A DNA stretch of 20,633 nt, from IMG/VR virus record IMGVR_UViG_3300007344_000340, positions 1-20,633 of that record; one strand, written 5' to 3'. Position numbers and translations under genes: made by a program. Below, in pieces: positions 12,181-19,478 of the stretch; within the stretch, counting starts at the first letter, position 1, and each line of letters starts with the position of its first letter. The notes beneath the pieces are model-generated. The model was not told where the DNA came from. It ran no database searches and worked only from the letters and a program-made list of their open reading frames with translations. Source of the stretch: a virus.

Positions 12181-14667
12181 ATGAACACTGAATTTTATAC
12201 TAATGTAAAGCTAAACTTCAACAAGATCTTGCTCATGGGATATGATAAACATGGGCATCGTATTAAGAAAAAAGTACATGTCAACCCATATTTGTTTGAA
12301 CCAGACCCATATGGCGACTATAAAACTATTCACGGTGATCCAGTCTCAAAAAAGACATTCGAGCGAATCACTGATGCACGAAATTATCTAAATGAATCCA
12401 AAGAAATTGTAAACCGCAAAGTATATGGCTTTGATCGGTGGCAGTATGCTTGGATCAACGATACATATCCTACCATCAATCCTGAAATGAATAGGATCAG
12501 AATAGCCTCACTTGATATTGAGGTTATTTCACATGATGGTTCTTTTCCTGATGCTTCCAGGGCTGAATATGAAGTAACATCCATTACGGTTTATTATCGA
12601 AACAAATACTATGTCTTTGCATATCATGATTATAAGGCAGCCGATAATGTAGTTTATGAGAAGTGTAAGAATGAAGTAGAGTTATTCCGTAAGTTCATTG
12701 TCTTTTGGCAACGGATTGATATTGATGTAGTCACTGGTTGGAATGTAGAACTGTTTGACTTTGCATATCTCATTAACCGTATGCAACGCCTGTTTGATGA
12801 TGAAAGCTATATGAAGCTATCACCGTGGAATAAGGTAGAAGGACGTGAAGTTAAATTAGGACACAACACTGAAATTTCTTGGGACTTAGCAGGTATTACT
12901 ATTCTTGATTATCTTCAAGTCTATAAAAAGTTTAATCTGAATCCAAGAGAGTCATATAAACTTGACTATATTGGGGAAGTAGAACTAGGGGTCAAGAAAT
13001 TAGATTACTCAGAGCATGGTAGCCTTCATAATCTATACAAGAATGACTTCCAAAAGTTCATTGACTATAACATTCGAGATACAGAACTCATTTTCCTATT
13101 AGAAGAAAAATTGGGTTATCTCATGCAGGTCTTTACTATTGCTTACGATGCCAAGGTTAACTTTGCCGATACATTAGGCTCGGTACTTATCTGGGATGTT
13201 ATTGTCCATAACCATCTTATGGAGAGTAATACAGTAGTTAATCTCAAGAAAGCAGTCACCAAAAGATCAAGTTATGCTGGCGGCTTTGTGAAACAATCAC
13301 TTGTGGGTATGCATGAGTGGGTGGCATCATTTGACTTGAATAGTCTATACCCTCATCTTATTCAACAATATAATATTGGACCTGATACTAAACTTCCCCC
13401 TATTGAGACTGATATAGGTCATGTGACAGTTGATAATCTATTATCTCGGGAAGTTGATACAAGTGATTTACATGATCAGAATATTACCATGACACCCAAT
13501 AGAGTTTTTTACTCAAAAGAAAAACAAAGTTTCTTCTCTGAAATTATGGAGAGGATGTATAATGATCGGACTAAATATAAGAATGAACTCAAGAAGGCAA
13601 AAAATGCATATGAAGTAGACCCATCTGTAGAAAATGCAAATGCAATAGCTAGGTTCCATAATCTTCAACTTGCCAAGAAAATTCAATTGAACTCGGCATA
13701 TGGTGCCATGGGTAATGTAGCATTCCGATGGTTTGATATTGATAACGCCGAAGGTATTACTTTAGCAGGCCAATTATCTATTAGGTTCATAGAAGGTAAA
13801 ATTAATGAGTATATGAATAAGATACTCAACAGTGACAAAGACTATGTTGTAGCGGTTGATACTGACTCTACTTATGTGTGTTTGGATGATCTTATTAAAC
13901 AGGTCTTTGATGATACATCTGATACTGACAAAGTTATCAACTTCATGGATAAAATCTGTGATACTAAATTACAAGATATGATAGATAATTCATACCAAGA
14001 CTTGGCTGATTATGTAAATGCATATGATCAGAAGATGGTTATGAAACGTGAAGTGCTAGCATCGAAGGGTATCTTCACAGGTAAAAAGCGGTACATTCTT
14101 AATGTATGGGACAATGAAGGCTTCAGATATAAAGAGCCCGAATTGAAGATGATGGGTATTGAAGCCATTAGATCATCAACCCCTAGTGCTTGCCGCGACT
14201 ATATTAAGAAATCACTGAACATTATCATTAATGAAAGTGAAGAAGCAATCCAGTCTTATATCAAAGAAATTAGAGACGAGTTTAAAAAACAGGACATTGA
14301 TGCAGTTTGCTTCAACCGAGGTGTAAACTTCTCTGAGTACCTTAAACCTGATTGGTCATATATCAAAGGTACACCAATTGCTGTCAGGGCTGCGGCTCTG
14401 CACAATAAATATGTAGTTGATCATGGTCTTACCAAGGAAGTAGAACTGGTGAAAGACGGTGATAAGATCAAATTCAGTTACATGAAAATGCCCAACCCAG
14501 TGGGTGAGAATGTTATGGCTAACGTATCATCATTACCTGCCTTGCTAGATTATGTAGATTATGATGAGCAATTTGAGAAGGGCTATTTGAAACCCATTGA
14601 TATCATTCTAACATCTATGGGTTGGTCTCATAAAAAAATATCAACGCTGGAAAGGTTTTTTGTATGA
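12181..14667 (+). CDS. 43: Family B DNA polymerase (T4 gp43-like)
   Basis: This 828-residue replicative polymerase has both 3'-5' exonuclease and polymerase domains. ExoI is SLDIE with D112 and E114, the same numbers as in T4 gp43. ExoII is TGWNVELFDFAYLINR (N188, D193) and ExoIII is YNIRD (Y296, D300). The YxGG-like site is YAGG (365-368). Polymerase motif A is FDLNSLYPHL (D385), motif B is KKIQLNSAYGAMGN (499-512) and motif C is VDTDS (D560, D562). The C-terminal tail ends LERFFV, a plausible sliding-clamp peptide. It is about 70 residues shorter than T4 gp43. GGAGAG upstream fits the ATG. The stop overlaps the next start. Confidence 0.96.
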   Translation: MNTEFYTNVKLNFNKILLMGYDKHGHRIKKKVHVNPYLFEPDPYGDYKTIHGDPVSKKTFERITDARNYLNESKEIVNRKVYGFDRWQYAWINDTYPTINPEMNRIRIASLDIEVISHDGSFPDASRAEYEVTSITVYYRNKYYVFAYHDYKAADNVVYEKCKNEVELFRKFIVFWQRIDIDVVTGWNVELFDFAYLINRMQRLFDDESYMKLSPWNKVEGREVKLGHNTEISWDLAGITILDYLQVYKKFNLNPRESYKLDYIGEVELGVKKLDYSEHGSLHNLYKNDFQKFIDYNIRDTELIFLLEEKLGYLMQVFTIAYDAKVNFADTLGSVLIWDVIVHNHLMESNTVVNLKKAVTKRSSYAGGFVKQSLVGMHEWVASFDLNSLYPHLIQQYNIGPDTKLPPIETDIGHVTVDNLLSREVDTSDLHDQNITMTPNRVFYSKEKQSFFSEIMERMYNDRTKYKNELKKAKNAYEVDPSVENANAIARFHNLQLAKKIQLNSAYGAMGNVAFRWFDIDNAEGITLAGQLSIRFIEGKINEYMNKILNSDKDYVVAVDTDSTYVCLDDLIKQVFDDTSDTDKVINFMDKICDTKLQDMIDNSYQDLADYVNAYDQKMVMKREVLASKGIFTGKKRYILNVWDNEGFRYKEPELKMMGIEAIRSSTPSACRDYIKKSLNIIINESEEAIQSYIKEIRDEFKKQDIDAVCFNRGVNFSEYLKPDWSYIKGTPIAVRAAALHNKYVVDHGLTKEVELVKDGDKIKFSYMKMPNPVGENVMANVSSLPALLDYVDYDEQFEKGYLKPIDIILTSMGWSHKKISTLERFFV

Positions 14668-14900
14668 CTAAATTAAATGATTTTGGATTCACTCATATGA
14701 GTGAAGATGATATTTTTGATATAAAAGCAATTGATGAAGAAGCTAAAGATTGGCAAACTCGAGCTCATGCATTATATGATTCATTCCTACCTCTATTAAA
14801 TAATCTTAGTTCATCTGAAAAGGAATATATCTATTGGCCAAATAGATCAGAAGATATAGAAAATTTTAAGAAAAAAATGTCGGAGATTCTCTATGATTAA
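14664..14900 (+). CDS. Conserved small phage protein after DNA polymerase
   Basis: The 78-residue acidic protein contains HALYDSFLPLLNNLSS followed by KEYIYWPNRSEDIENFKKK. I recognise the IYWPNR motif as recurrent in hypothetical proteins of T4-like phages, but no function is known to me. It starts by ATGA overlap with the polymerase stop, so it is translated in step with the polymerase. Helical prediction is strong throughout. Confidence 0.7.
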   Translation: MTKLNDFGFTHMSEDDIFDIKAIDEEAKDWQTRAHALYDSFLPLLNNLSSSEKEYIYWPNRSEDIENFKKKMSEILYD

Positions 14901-15027
14901 ATATGCAATTATAGTACTACCATTATTTGCTTGTACACCAACCGAAGAACCTAAGGACTATCACGTACCAGGATATACAGAAATGTGTGAACGGGAACCA
15001 GAGAGTATTCTTTGTAAGGAGGAATAA
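14893..15027 (+). CDS. Small lipoprotein (44 residues)
   Basis: ATG 14893 overlaps the previous gene by 8 nt; TAA is at 15025-15027, and the next ATG follows directly. The N-terminus MIKYAIIVLPLFAC is a short type II signal with lipobox L11-F12-A13-C14, so the mature protein would be a 31-residue lipopeptide beginning CTPTEEP. Two further Cys (C32, C41) may form a disulphide in the periplasm. The lack of D at +2 favours sorting to the outer membrane. Functions of such phage lipoproteins include superinfection exclusion and Rz1-type spanins; this one is not Pro-rich enough to look like Rz1 and sits in a replication operon. Confidence 0.6.
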   Translation: MIKYAIIVLPLFACTPTEEPKDYHVPGYTEMCEREPESILCKEE

Positions 15028-15426
15028 ATGTTAACACTAGACGAAGTTAGAGATATACATAAAGAAGTTCATGGTCTATTCACCTATATCCATGATGATA
15101 AGCAATATGATATGAATGAACATTGGACTTCTCATGCTGATGATGTTATGGCTGGAGAGGAATTCCAAGATGACTGTGATGGCTTTGCTTTGACTTGTGC
15201 TGAATTGTTCATTCATAAAGGACATCCCAGAGAACATGTAAGTGCCATCATTTGTAATACAGAAACAGGTGAAGGACATTTGGTATGTGGTATTCTGATA
15301 GACGGTGAACAGTGGGTAGTTGAAAATCGTTATAAGAAACCATACAAACAGAATAGGCGCCGTGGTTATGACTGGCGCTTGTTTATGACATTTGATAAAC
15401 CAGGTACTTGGCAAGAATATGTTTAA
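15028..15426 (+). CDS. Transglutaminase-like cysteine peptidase (BTLCP-type)
   Basis: The 132-residue protein has the papain/transglutaminase core of bacterial transglutaminase-like cysteine proteinases: DDCDGFALTCAEL with catalytic C50, GEGHLVCGI with H84, and WVVENRY with N100 as the third residue. Relatives act as peptidases; in bacteria LapG of this group cuts adhesins in the periplasm. This copy has no signal peptide, so the site of action is probably cytoplasmic. It directly follows the lipoprotein gene, whose last codons include its AAGGAGG ribosome site. It ends just before the uvsX promoter. Confidence 0.75.
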   Translation: MLTLDEVRDIHKEVHGLFTYIHDDKQYDMNEHWTSHADDVMAGEEFQDDCDGFALTCAELFIHKGHPREHVSAIICNTETGEGHLVCGILIDGEQWVVENRYKKPYKQNRRRGYDWRLFMTFDKPGTWQEYV

Positions 15427-15433
15427 TAAAGTG

Positions 15434-15460
15434 TTTACAACTACACAGTTTTATTATAGT
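15434..15460 (+). promoter_or_regulatory. Promoter for uvsX
   Basis: TTTACA (15434-15439), 15-nt spacer, TATAGT (15455-15460), inside the TTATTATAGTATA context that the other early-type promoters share. It lies 35 nt before the uvsX start. Confidence 0.55.
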
Positions 15461-15494
15461 ATAGACAAGAATTAACCAATAAAGGGAATAATTA

Positions 15495-16541
15495 ATGAAT
15501 GTAATGGACAAACTAAAGAAGAACTCTAAATTAGATCATACATCTATTTTAGCAGAGTCTAAGTTCTTTAATGAAAAAGATTTTATCCCAACAGAAGTAC
15601 CAATGATCAATGTGGCACTATCAGGTGAAGTTGATGGCGGTTTAACACCTGGTCTTACAGTTCTTGCTGGTCCTTCTAAGCACTTCAAGACTTCATTTGC
15701 TCTTATTATGGCTTCGGCTTATCTTAAGAAATATCCTGAAGCAGTCTTGTTGTTCTATGACTCAGAATTTGGGTCACCCCAGACATACTTTGAAACCTTT
15801 GGGATTGATACATCTCGTGTATTGCACACTCCAATTACCAATGTTGAAGAACTCAAGTTTGATCTTATAGCTCAGCTTGACAATTTGGATCGTGACGACC
15901 GAGTATGTGTTGTGATTGACTCAGTGGGCAACCTTGCTTCTAAGAAAGAACTTGAAGATGCTATCAATGAGAAATCAGTTGCTGATATGTCTCGTGCTAA
16001 GGCATTGAAGGGCTTGTTCCGCATGTGTACACCATATCTCAATATGAAGAATATTCCATTGATTGCTGTAAATCATACTTATATGGAAATTGGGCTATTT
16101 CCCAAGGCTATTGTATCTGGCGGCACGGGGATCACATATTCAGCGGATAACATTTGGATTTTGGGTCGGCGTCAACAGAAGACTGGACAAGAAGTCACTG
16201 CATATGAATTTGTCATTAATGTTGAAAAGTCTCGGTACGTTAAGGAAAAGTCAAAAATTCCCATCACGGTATCATGGGACGGTGGTGTTGAACAATGGTC
16301 TGGTTTGCTTGATGTTGCTTTAGCGGGTGAATATGTCGCCAAACCTAGTAATGGTTGGTACTGTAGAGTAAACCGTGAAACAGGTGAATTGGTTGATCCA
16401 AAGGTACGGATAAAAGACACACTTAAGGCTGAATTTTGGGAACCTATTCTTAATGATACAGACTTCAAAGAGTACATTAAAAAGGGCTATCAAATAGGCG
16501 GCGGATCTATTATTGAGTTCGAGGGGGACTTAGTTGAATAA
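15495..16541 (+). CDS. uvsX: UvsX, RecA-like recombinase
   Basis: The 348-residue product is the phage strand-exchange protein for recombination-dependent replication and repair. The Walker A motif is AGPSKHFKTS (58-67), with the GPSK-F-K form typical of T4 UvsX. FYDSEFGSP (87-95) matches the FxDxE-like segment, and VCVVIDSVGNLASKKE holds the Walker B Asp (D142). An ADMSRAKALKGLFR helix follows and later NHTYMEIG and the GG-TGITYSADNIWILGR region that would form the DNA-binding L2 and adjacent strand. It is about 40 residues shorter than T4 UvsX. It has its own promoter, an AAAGGGA Shine-Dalgarno, and an 8-nt overlap with the helicase gene. Confidence 0.94.
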   Translation: MNVMDKLKKNSKLDHTSILAESKFFNEKDFIPTEVPMINVALSGEVDGGLTPGLTVLAGPSKHFKTSFALIMASAYLKKYPEAVLLFYDSEFGSPQTYFETFGIDTSRVLHTPITNVEELKFDLIAQLDNLDRDDRVCVVIDSVGNLASKKELEDAINEKSVADMSRAKALKGLFRMCTPYLNMKNIPLIAVNHTYMEIGLFPKAIVSGGTGITYSADNIWILGRRQQKTGQEVTAYEFVINVEKSRYVKEKSKIPITVSWDGGVEQWSGLLDVALAGEYVAKPSNGWYCRVNRETGELVDPKVRIKDTLKAEFWEPILNDTDFKEYIKKGYQIGGGSIIEFEGDLVE

Positions 16542-17907
16542 TATTGAAGAAATTATTCTCAATAAACTTATTAATGATGATAACTTCATACGAAAAACTT
16601 TACCTTATATCAAACTAGATTATTTCACAGGTGATCATAACAAGCTAACTTTTACACTCATTAATAAATATTTTGAAAAGTATAATAACAGACCATCTTC
16701 TGAGGCTCTATTAATTGACTTGGATGATATTAGTGTTAATCAACAGGTTTATGATCAAACAGTAGATGTTATCAAAAAGTTAGACCAAAAGCTTAATGTA
16801 GAAGATGATTGGCTAATAGATAAGACTGAAGAATTCTGTAGAGATAAAGCAATCTATAATGCCATTATGAAATCAATTGGTATCATAGATGGTGAAGGTG
16901 ATGAATCTCGTGGTTCTATACCTAATCTATTACAAGATGCTTTGGCTGTTTCGTTTGATAATCACATCGGTCATGACTTTATTGATGATGCTGAGGCTAG
17001 ATATGACTTTTATCATAGTGTTCAGAGTAGAATACCACTTTCATTAGAATGGCTCAATAAAATTACTCGAGGCGGTTTCCCTAGCAAGACACTAAATCTT
17101 ATCATGGGTGGTACTGGTACCGGTAAGACTTTGATTATGTGCAATGAAGCTGCAAATAATCTAATGGATAACAAAAGTGTTCTTTATATCACATTGGAAA
17201 TGGCTGAAGAACGAATTGCCGAACGAATTGATGCTAATCTGATGAATGTTCCATTGGATAAGCTTGAAGACCTGGATAAAGATCAGTACATAAGAAAACT
17301 TGAAAAGATTAATGCAGGTAAAATTGGTAAGCTTATTATCAAGGAATATCCTACGTCTTCAGTTGGTGCTAATCATTTCAGACATCTTTTGAATGAATTG
17401 AAGCTTAAGAAGAAGTTTGTACCTGATATTATCTATATTGACTATATCAACATCTGTGCTTCATCTAGAATTAAGGCTGGTTCTACCGCTAATTCATATA
17501 CTATTATTAAGGCAATTGCAGAAGAATTACGAGGGTTGTCTGTAGAGTTTAATGTACCTGTTGTAAGTGCTACTCAAACAAACAGAACAGGCTTTTCAAA
17601 TTCTGATGTAGATCTTACTGATACTAGTGAAAGCTTTGGTCTTCCCCAGACGGTTGACTTTATGATTGCGGCTATAACAAGTGATGAATTAGAAGAACAA
17701 GGTCAAATCCAATTCAAACAGTTGAAGAATAGATATAGTGATATATCAACCAACAAGCGATGTTTGATAGGTATTGATAAATCTAAGATGAAACTATATG
17801 ATATTGAAGATTATGCACAAGAGGATATACCAGTAATGGATAATACAACATTTGTAGAAGAAAATATTCATAGGCATAAGAAAACAGTCTTTGAGGAGTG
17901 GAACTAA
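16534..17907 (+). CDS. 41: Replicative DNA helicase (T4 gp41-like, DnaB family)
   Basis: The 457-residue hexameric helicase unwinds DNA at the phage fork with primase. The N-terminal domain resembles T4 gp41 (ILNKLINDDNF, TLPYIKLDYF). The RecA-like core begins near 165 with RIPLSLEWLNKITRGGFPS, Walker A is MGGTGTGKT (191-199), then LYITLEMAEERIAERIDAN, and Walker B is IIYIDYINI around 305. SYTTIKAIAEELR and ATQTNRTG match helicase motifs H3 and H4. It uses a TTG start at 16534, supported by GAGGGGG 8-14 nt upstream and by alignment of the N-terminus to gp41. No primase gene is seen in the window. Confidence 0.93.
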   Translation: MNNIEEIILNKLINDDNFIRKTLPYIKLDYFTGDHNKLTFTLINKYFEKYNNRPSSEALLIDLDDISVNQQVYDQTVDVIKKLDQKLNVEDDWLIDKTEEFCRDKAIYNAIMKSIGIIDGEGDESRGSIPNLLQDALAVSFDNHIGHDFIDDAEARYDFYHSVQSRIPLSLEWLNKITRGGFPSKTLNLIMGGTGTGKTLIMCNEAANNLMDNKSVLYITLEMAEERIAERIDANLMNVPLDKLEDLDKDQYIRKLEKINAGKIGKLIIKEYPTSSVGANHFRHLLNELKLKKKFVPDIIYIDYINICASSRIKAGSTANSYTIIKAIAEELRGLSVEFNVPVVSATQTNRTGFSNSDVDLTDTSESFGLPQTVDFMIAAITSDELEEQGQIQFKQLKNRYSDISTNKRCLIGIDKSKMKLYDIEDYAQEDIPVMDNTTFVEENIHRHKKTVFEEWN

Positions 17908-18113
17908 TGGAATTCATCCAAGCAAGTGAAAGCTATATCCTTATCTTTAATGATGGTGTATATACAATCATTGAAAAGTCTCAGGATATAGCAGTGTTTA
18001 GATGTACCGACAGGGAAGAAGCCGAAGATGTTTTCGATAATATAGATGAAACATCATTTGAAGGTTTCACTCCTAGATTTATTTTAGAGGATATACCAGA
18101 TATTACTGAGTAA
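17907..18113 (+). CDS. Small acidic hypothetical protein
   Basis: ATG at 17907 shares one base with the helicase stop (TAATG) and has GAGGAG 9-14 nt upstream; an in-frame GTG at 17898 overlaps that site and is rejected. The 68-residue product is acidic. ILIFNDGVYTIIEKSQDIAVF looks like a beta meander, followed by a helix TDREEAEDVFDNI. It does not match a family I know. Coupling to the helicase suggests co-expression with replication proteins. Confidence 0.6.
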   Translation: MEFIQASESYILIFNDGVYTIIEKSQDIAVFRCTDREEAEDVFDNIDETSFEGFTPRFILEDIPDITE

Positions 18114-18120
18114 AGAATGA

Positions 18121-18323
18121 GTCAGGGATCAAGTCGAAAAACAAATACATGAAACCACTTAAAAGTCAAGTTAGTAATCAAGTCAAGAATAAAGTCTTGA
18201 ATCAAGTCTGGTATCAAGTTTATGATCAAGTCTGGTATCAATTCAGGGATCAAGTCAGGTGGCAAGTCAAGGATCAAGTCGAGTGGCAAGTCTGGGATCA
18301 AGTCAGTGATCAAATACATGAAA
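18121..18323 (+). repeat. Degenerate 12-nt tandem repeat (x-x-Gln-Val coding)
   Basis: The unit is two variable codons followed by CAAGTC, repeated about a dozen times from 18169 to 18312 with an isolated earlier piece at 18121-18150. The variable codons are mainly GAT, TGG, TAT and AGG/AAG. The two ends carry a matching CAAATACATGAA sequence (18142-18153 and 18310-18321), one on each side of the array, suggesting an internal duplication or slippage event. Confidence 0.8.
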
Positions 18324-18349
18324 AAAATATTTTAAAAAATGTAAAATAG
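18149..18349 (+). CDS. QV-repeat protein
   Basis: The 66-residue product is built from four-residue units ending in Gln-Val, for example NQVWYQVYDQVWYQFRDQV, with a charged C-terminal tail. Such xxQV runs occur in hypothetical proteins of bacteria and large phages; regular spacing suggests an amphipathic beta or helical stack, function unknown. No good Shine-Dalgarno precedes the ATG at 18149. A short frame from ATG 18117 stops at TGA 18150-18152, overlapping the start (ATGA), and could couple translation. A third frame upstream (18121-18162) encodes VRDQVEKQIHETT, a remnant of the same repeat protein's C-terminus. The gene may therefore be a rearranged remnant. Confidence 0.5.
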   Translation: MKPLKSQVSNQVKNKVLNQVWYQVYDQVWYQFRDQVRWQVKDQVEWQVWDQVSDQIHEKNILKNVK

Positions 18350-18352
18350 TTG

Positions 18353-18380
18353 TGTACTTTTCAAACCAGTGTGCTATTAT
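18353..18380 (+). promoter_or_regulatory. Early-type promoter with conserved leader
   Basis: TGTACT (18353-18358), 16-nt spacer, TATTAT (18375-18380), running into AATAGTATAAGGTTTAAAC. This block is nearly identical to the one at 9038. Confidence 0.75.
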
Positions 18381-18415
18381 AATAGTATAAGGTTTAAACA
18401 AAAGGACAACCTACC

Positions 18416-18709
18416 ATGACTAACTTCACCAATGAAAACATCCTGAAAGATGGTAACTCTATCTATTATGCACCGGATGGCTGGAACACTCCTTGGTCAG
18501 AACGGATGTTCCTTGGCCGCTTTAAGTATTCCACTAGCCCTTTTACAATGGGTAAGTTTAAGGCCCAATTGAAAAAGCGGTTTACGGTTGAAGCATACGC
18601 TGCTAAGCGTGAACTGGGTCTTGCTCCTCTGGAAATTCTTAAGGAAGATGATCCGGTTTGGTATGACAAAATTGTTTACAAATTTAAAGAGAAGCATAGT
18701 AATTATTAA
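18416..18709 (+). CDS. Hypothetical protein
   Basis: The 97-residue basic product begins MTNFTNENILKDGNSIYYAP and contains DGWNTPWSERMFLGRFKY, then a helical, Lys-rich part FKAQLKKRFTVEAYAAKREL. I know no family. The leader from promoter to start codon repeats that of the gene at 9100, with AAAAGGA as ribosome site. The codon use is slightly richer in GC than that of the repeat gene before it. It is followed by tRNA genes after a 16-nt gap. Confidence 0.6.
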   Translation: MTNFTNENILKDGNSIYYAPDGWNTPWSERMFLGRFKYSTSPFTMGKFKAQLKKRFTVEAYAAKRELGLAPLEILKEDDPVWYDKIVYKFKEKHSNY

Positions 18710-18725
18710 AGGGTTAATAAATTAA

Positions 18726-18808
18726 GGGCACGTGGCGAAATCGGTAAACGCATCAGACTTAAAATTTGACGGGAAACCTTGCGGGTTCGAGTCCCGCCGT
18801 GCCTACCA
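18726..18808 (+). tRNA. tRNA-Leu (anticodon UAA)
   Basis: Acceptor GGGCACG pairs with CGTGCCT (G1-U72 wobble), D stem GCG/CGC, anticodon stem TCAGA with TTTGA, loop CTTAAAA giving anticodon TAA (reads UUA). A class II variable arm follows, then T stem GCGGG/CCCGC with loop TTCGAGT. CCA is encoded. The gene is 83 nt long. Confidence 0.9.
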
Positions 18809-18814
18809 GTTTAA

Positions 18815-18890
18815 GGTCCCTTAGTTCAGTAGGTAGAACAACGGACTTTTAATCCGTGTGTCGCTGGTTCGAGTCCAGCAGGGATCACCA
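18815..18890 (+). tRNA. tRNA-Lys (anticodon UUU)
   Basis: Acceptor GGTCCCT pairs with AGGGATC. The anticodon stem ACGGA/TCCGT (with loop CTTTTAA) gives anticodon TTT (reads AAA). The T stem GCTGG/CCAGC has loop TTCGAGT, and CCA is encoded. All stems pair well. It lies 6 nt after tRNA-Leu. Confidence 0.92.
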
Positions 18891-18894
18891 TTTT

Positions 18895-18926
18895 ACTCCC
18901 GTAGCTCAATGGTTAGAGCTGGCTTA
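18895..18926 (+). pseudogene. 5' half of a split tRNA
   Basis: ACTCCCG (18895-18901), TA, D stem GCTC with GAGC, then T and GGCTT read as positions 1 to 31 of a tRNA. The sequence then leaves tRNA structure at the anticodon loop (AATTTG...) and becomes the leader of the GIY-YIG gene. The acceptor partner CGGGAGT followed by ACCA is found at 19542-19552, about 610 nt downstream. Confidence 0.7.
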
Positions 18927-18938
18927 ATTTGTTTATTT

Positions 18939-18947
18939 TATAAATAC
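18939..18947 (+). promoter_or_regulatory. Late promoter for the GIY-YIG endonuclease
   Basis: A perfect TATAAATAC lies 18 nt before the coding start and just after the tRNA break. T4 homing endonuclease genes are likewise often under late promoters placed with the inserted gene. AAGGAG at 18952-18957 is the ribosome site. Confidence 0.7.
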
Positions 18948-18964
18948 GTGTAAGGAGTTCTTTC

Positions 18965-19447
18965 ATGTATACAGTTTATAAAATAACAAATATAGAAAAT
19001 ATGAAAACATATATTGGAGTTCATAAAACCGACAATCCAAATGATTCATATATGGGAAGCGGTATAGCAATTAGAAATGCCATAAAAAAATATGGTAAAG
19101 ATTCTTTTACTAAAGAAATTTTATTTGTTACTGATGTTAAAGAAGATGCTTATCGTAAAGAATTTGAACTAACAGAAGATTATAATTCAAGTTCTAACTA
19201 TAATATGAAGCAAGGTGGAGTCGGTGGATTTACTGCAGAAAATGCTAGAAAAGGTCATATTGCTAGATCTAGAAAAGGCGGCCAGAAAGCAGTAGAGCTT
19301 GGAAAAGTTTGGAATCAGGAAACTGCTAAAATATCAGGTTCTAAAGGTGGTAAAGCCAACAAAGGCAAAGCCAAATCAGAAGAACACAAACAGAAATTAC
19401 GTGAAACATGGATTCGTAAGAAACAAAAAAATACCCCACCCGTGTGA
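18965..19447 (+). CDS. GIY-YIG homing endonuclease (Seg-like)
   Basis: The 160-residue protein has the GIY-YIG fold at its N-terminus: VYKITN (4-9) and TYIGVHKT (15-22) supply the two tyrosines, YMGSG (29-33) follows, and E67 in RKEFEL is the likely metal-binding Glu, with NYNMKQGG near 78-85. The C-terminal part is Lys/Gly-rich; NKGKAKSEEHKQKLRETW resembles the NUMOD3 DNA-binding motif. Free-standing T4 Seg proteins are similar and spread their own genes by cutting relatives that lack the insertion. It sits inside a broken tRNA gene, with its own late promoter. The intron-like boundaries expected for self-splicing are not visible. Confidence 0.88.
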   Translation: MYTVYKITNIENMKTYIGVHKTDNPNDSYMGSGIAIRNAIKKYGKDSFTKEILFVTDVKEDAYRKEFELTEDYNSSSNYNMKQGGVGGFTAENARKGHIARSRKGGQKAVELGKVWNQETAKISGSKGGKANKGKAKSEEHKQKLRETWIRKKQKNTPPV

Positions 19448-19478
19448 CATCCTAAGAATGATGTGAAACTGCTTGTCT

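Noticed and set aside
18122-18319. Minus-strand frame made of Pro-Asp-Leu-Ile repeats
   Set aside because: It is the reverse reading of the 12-nt QV repeat, which stays open because the unit length is a multiple of three.
18121-18323. CRISPR array
   Set aside because: Units are 12 nt with no spacers of constant length; the pattern is a coding repeat.
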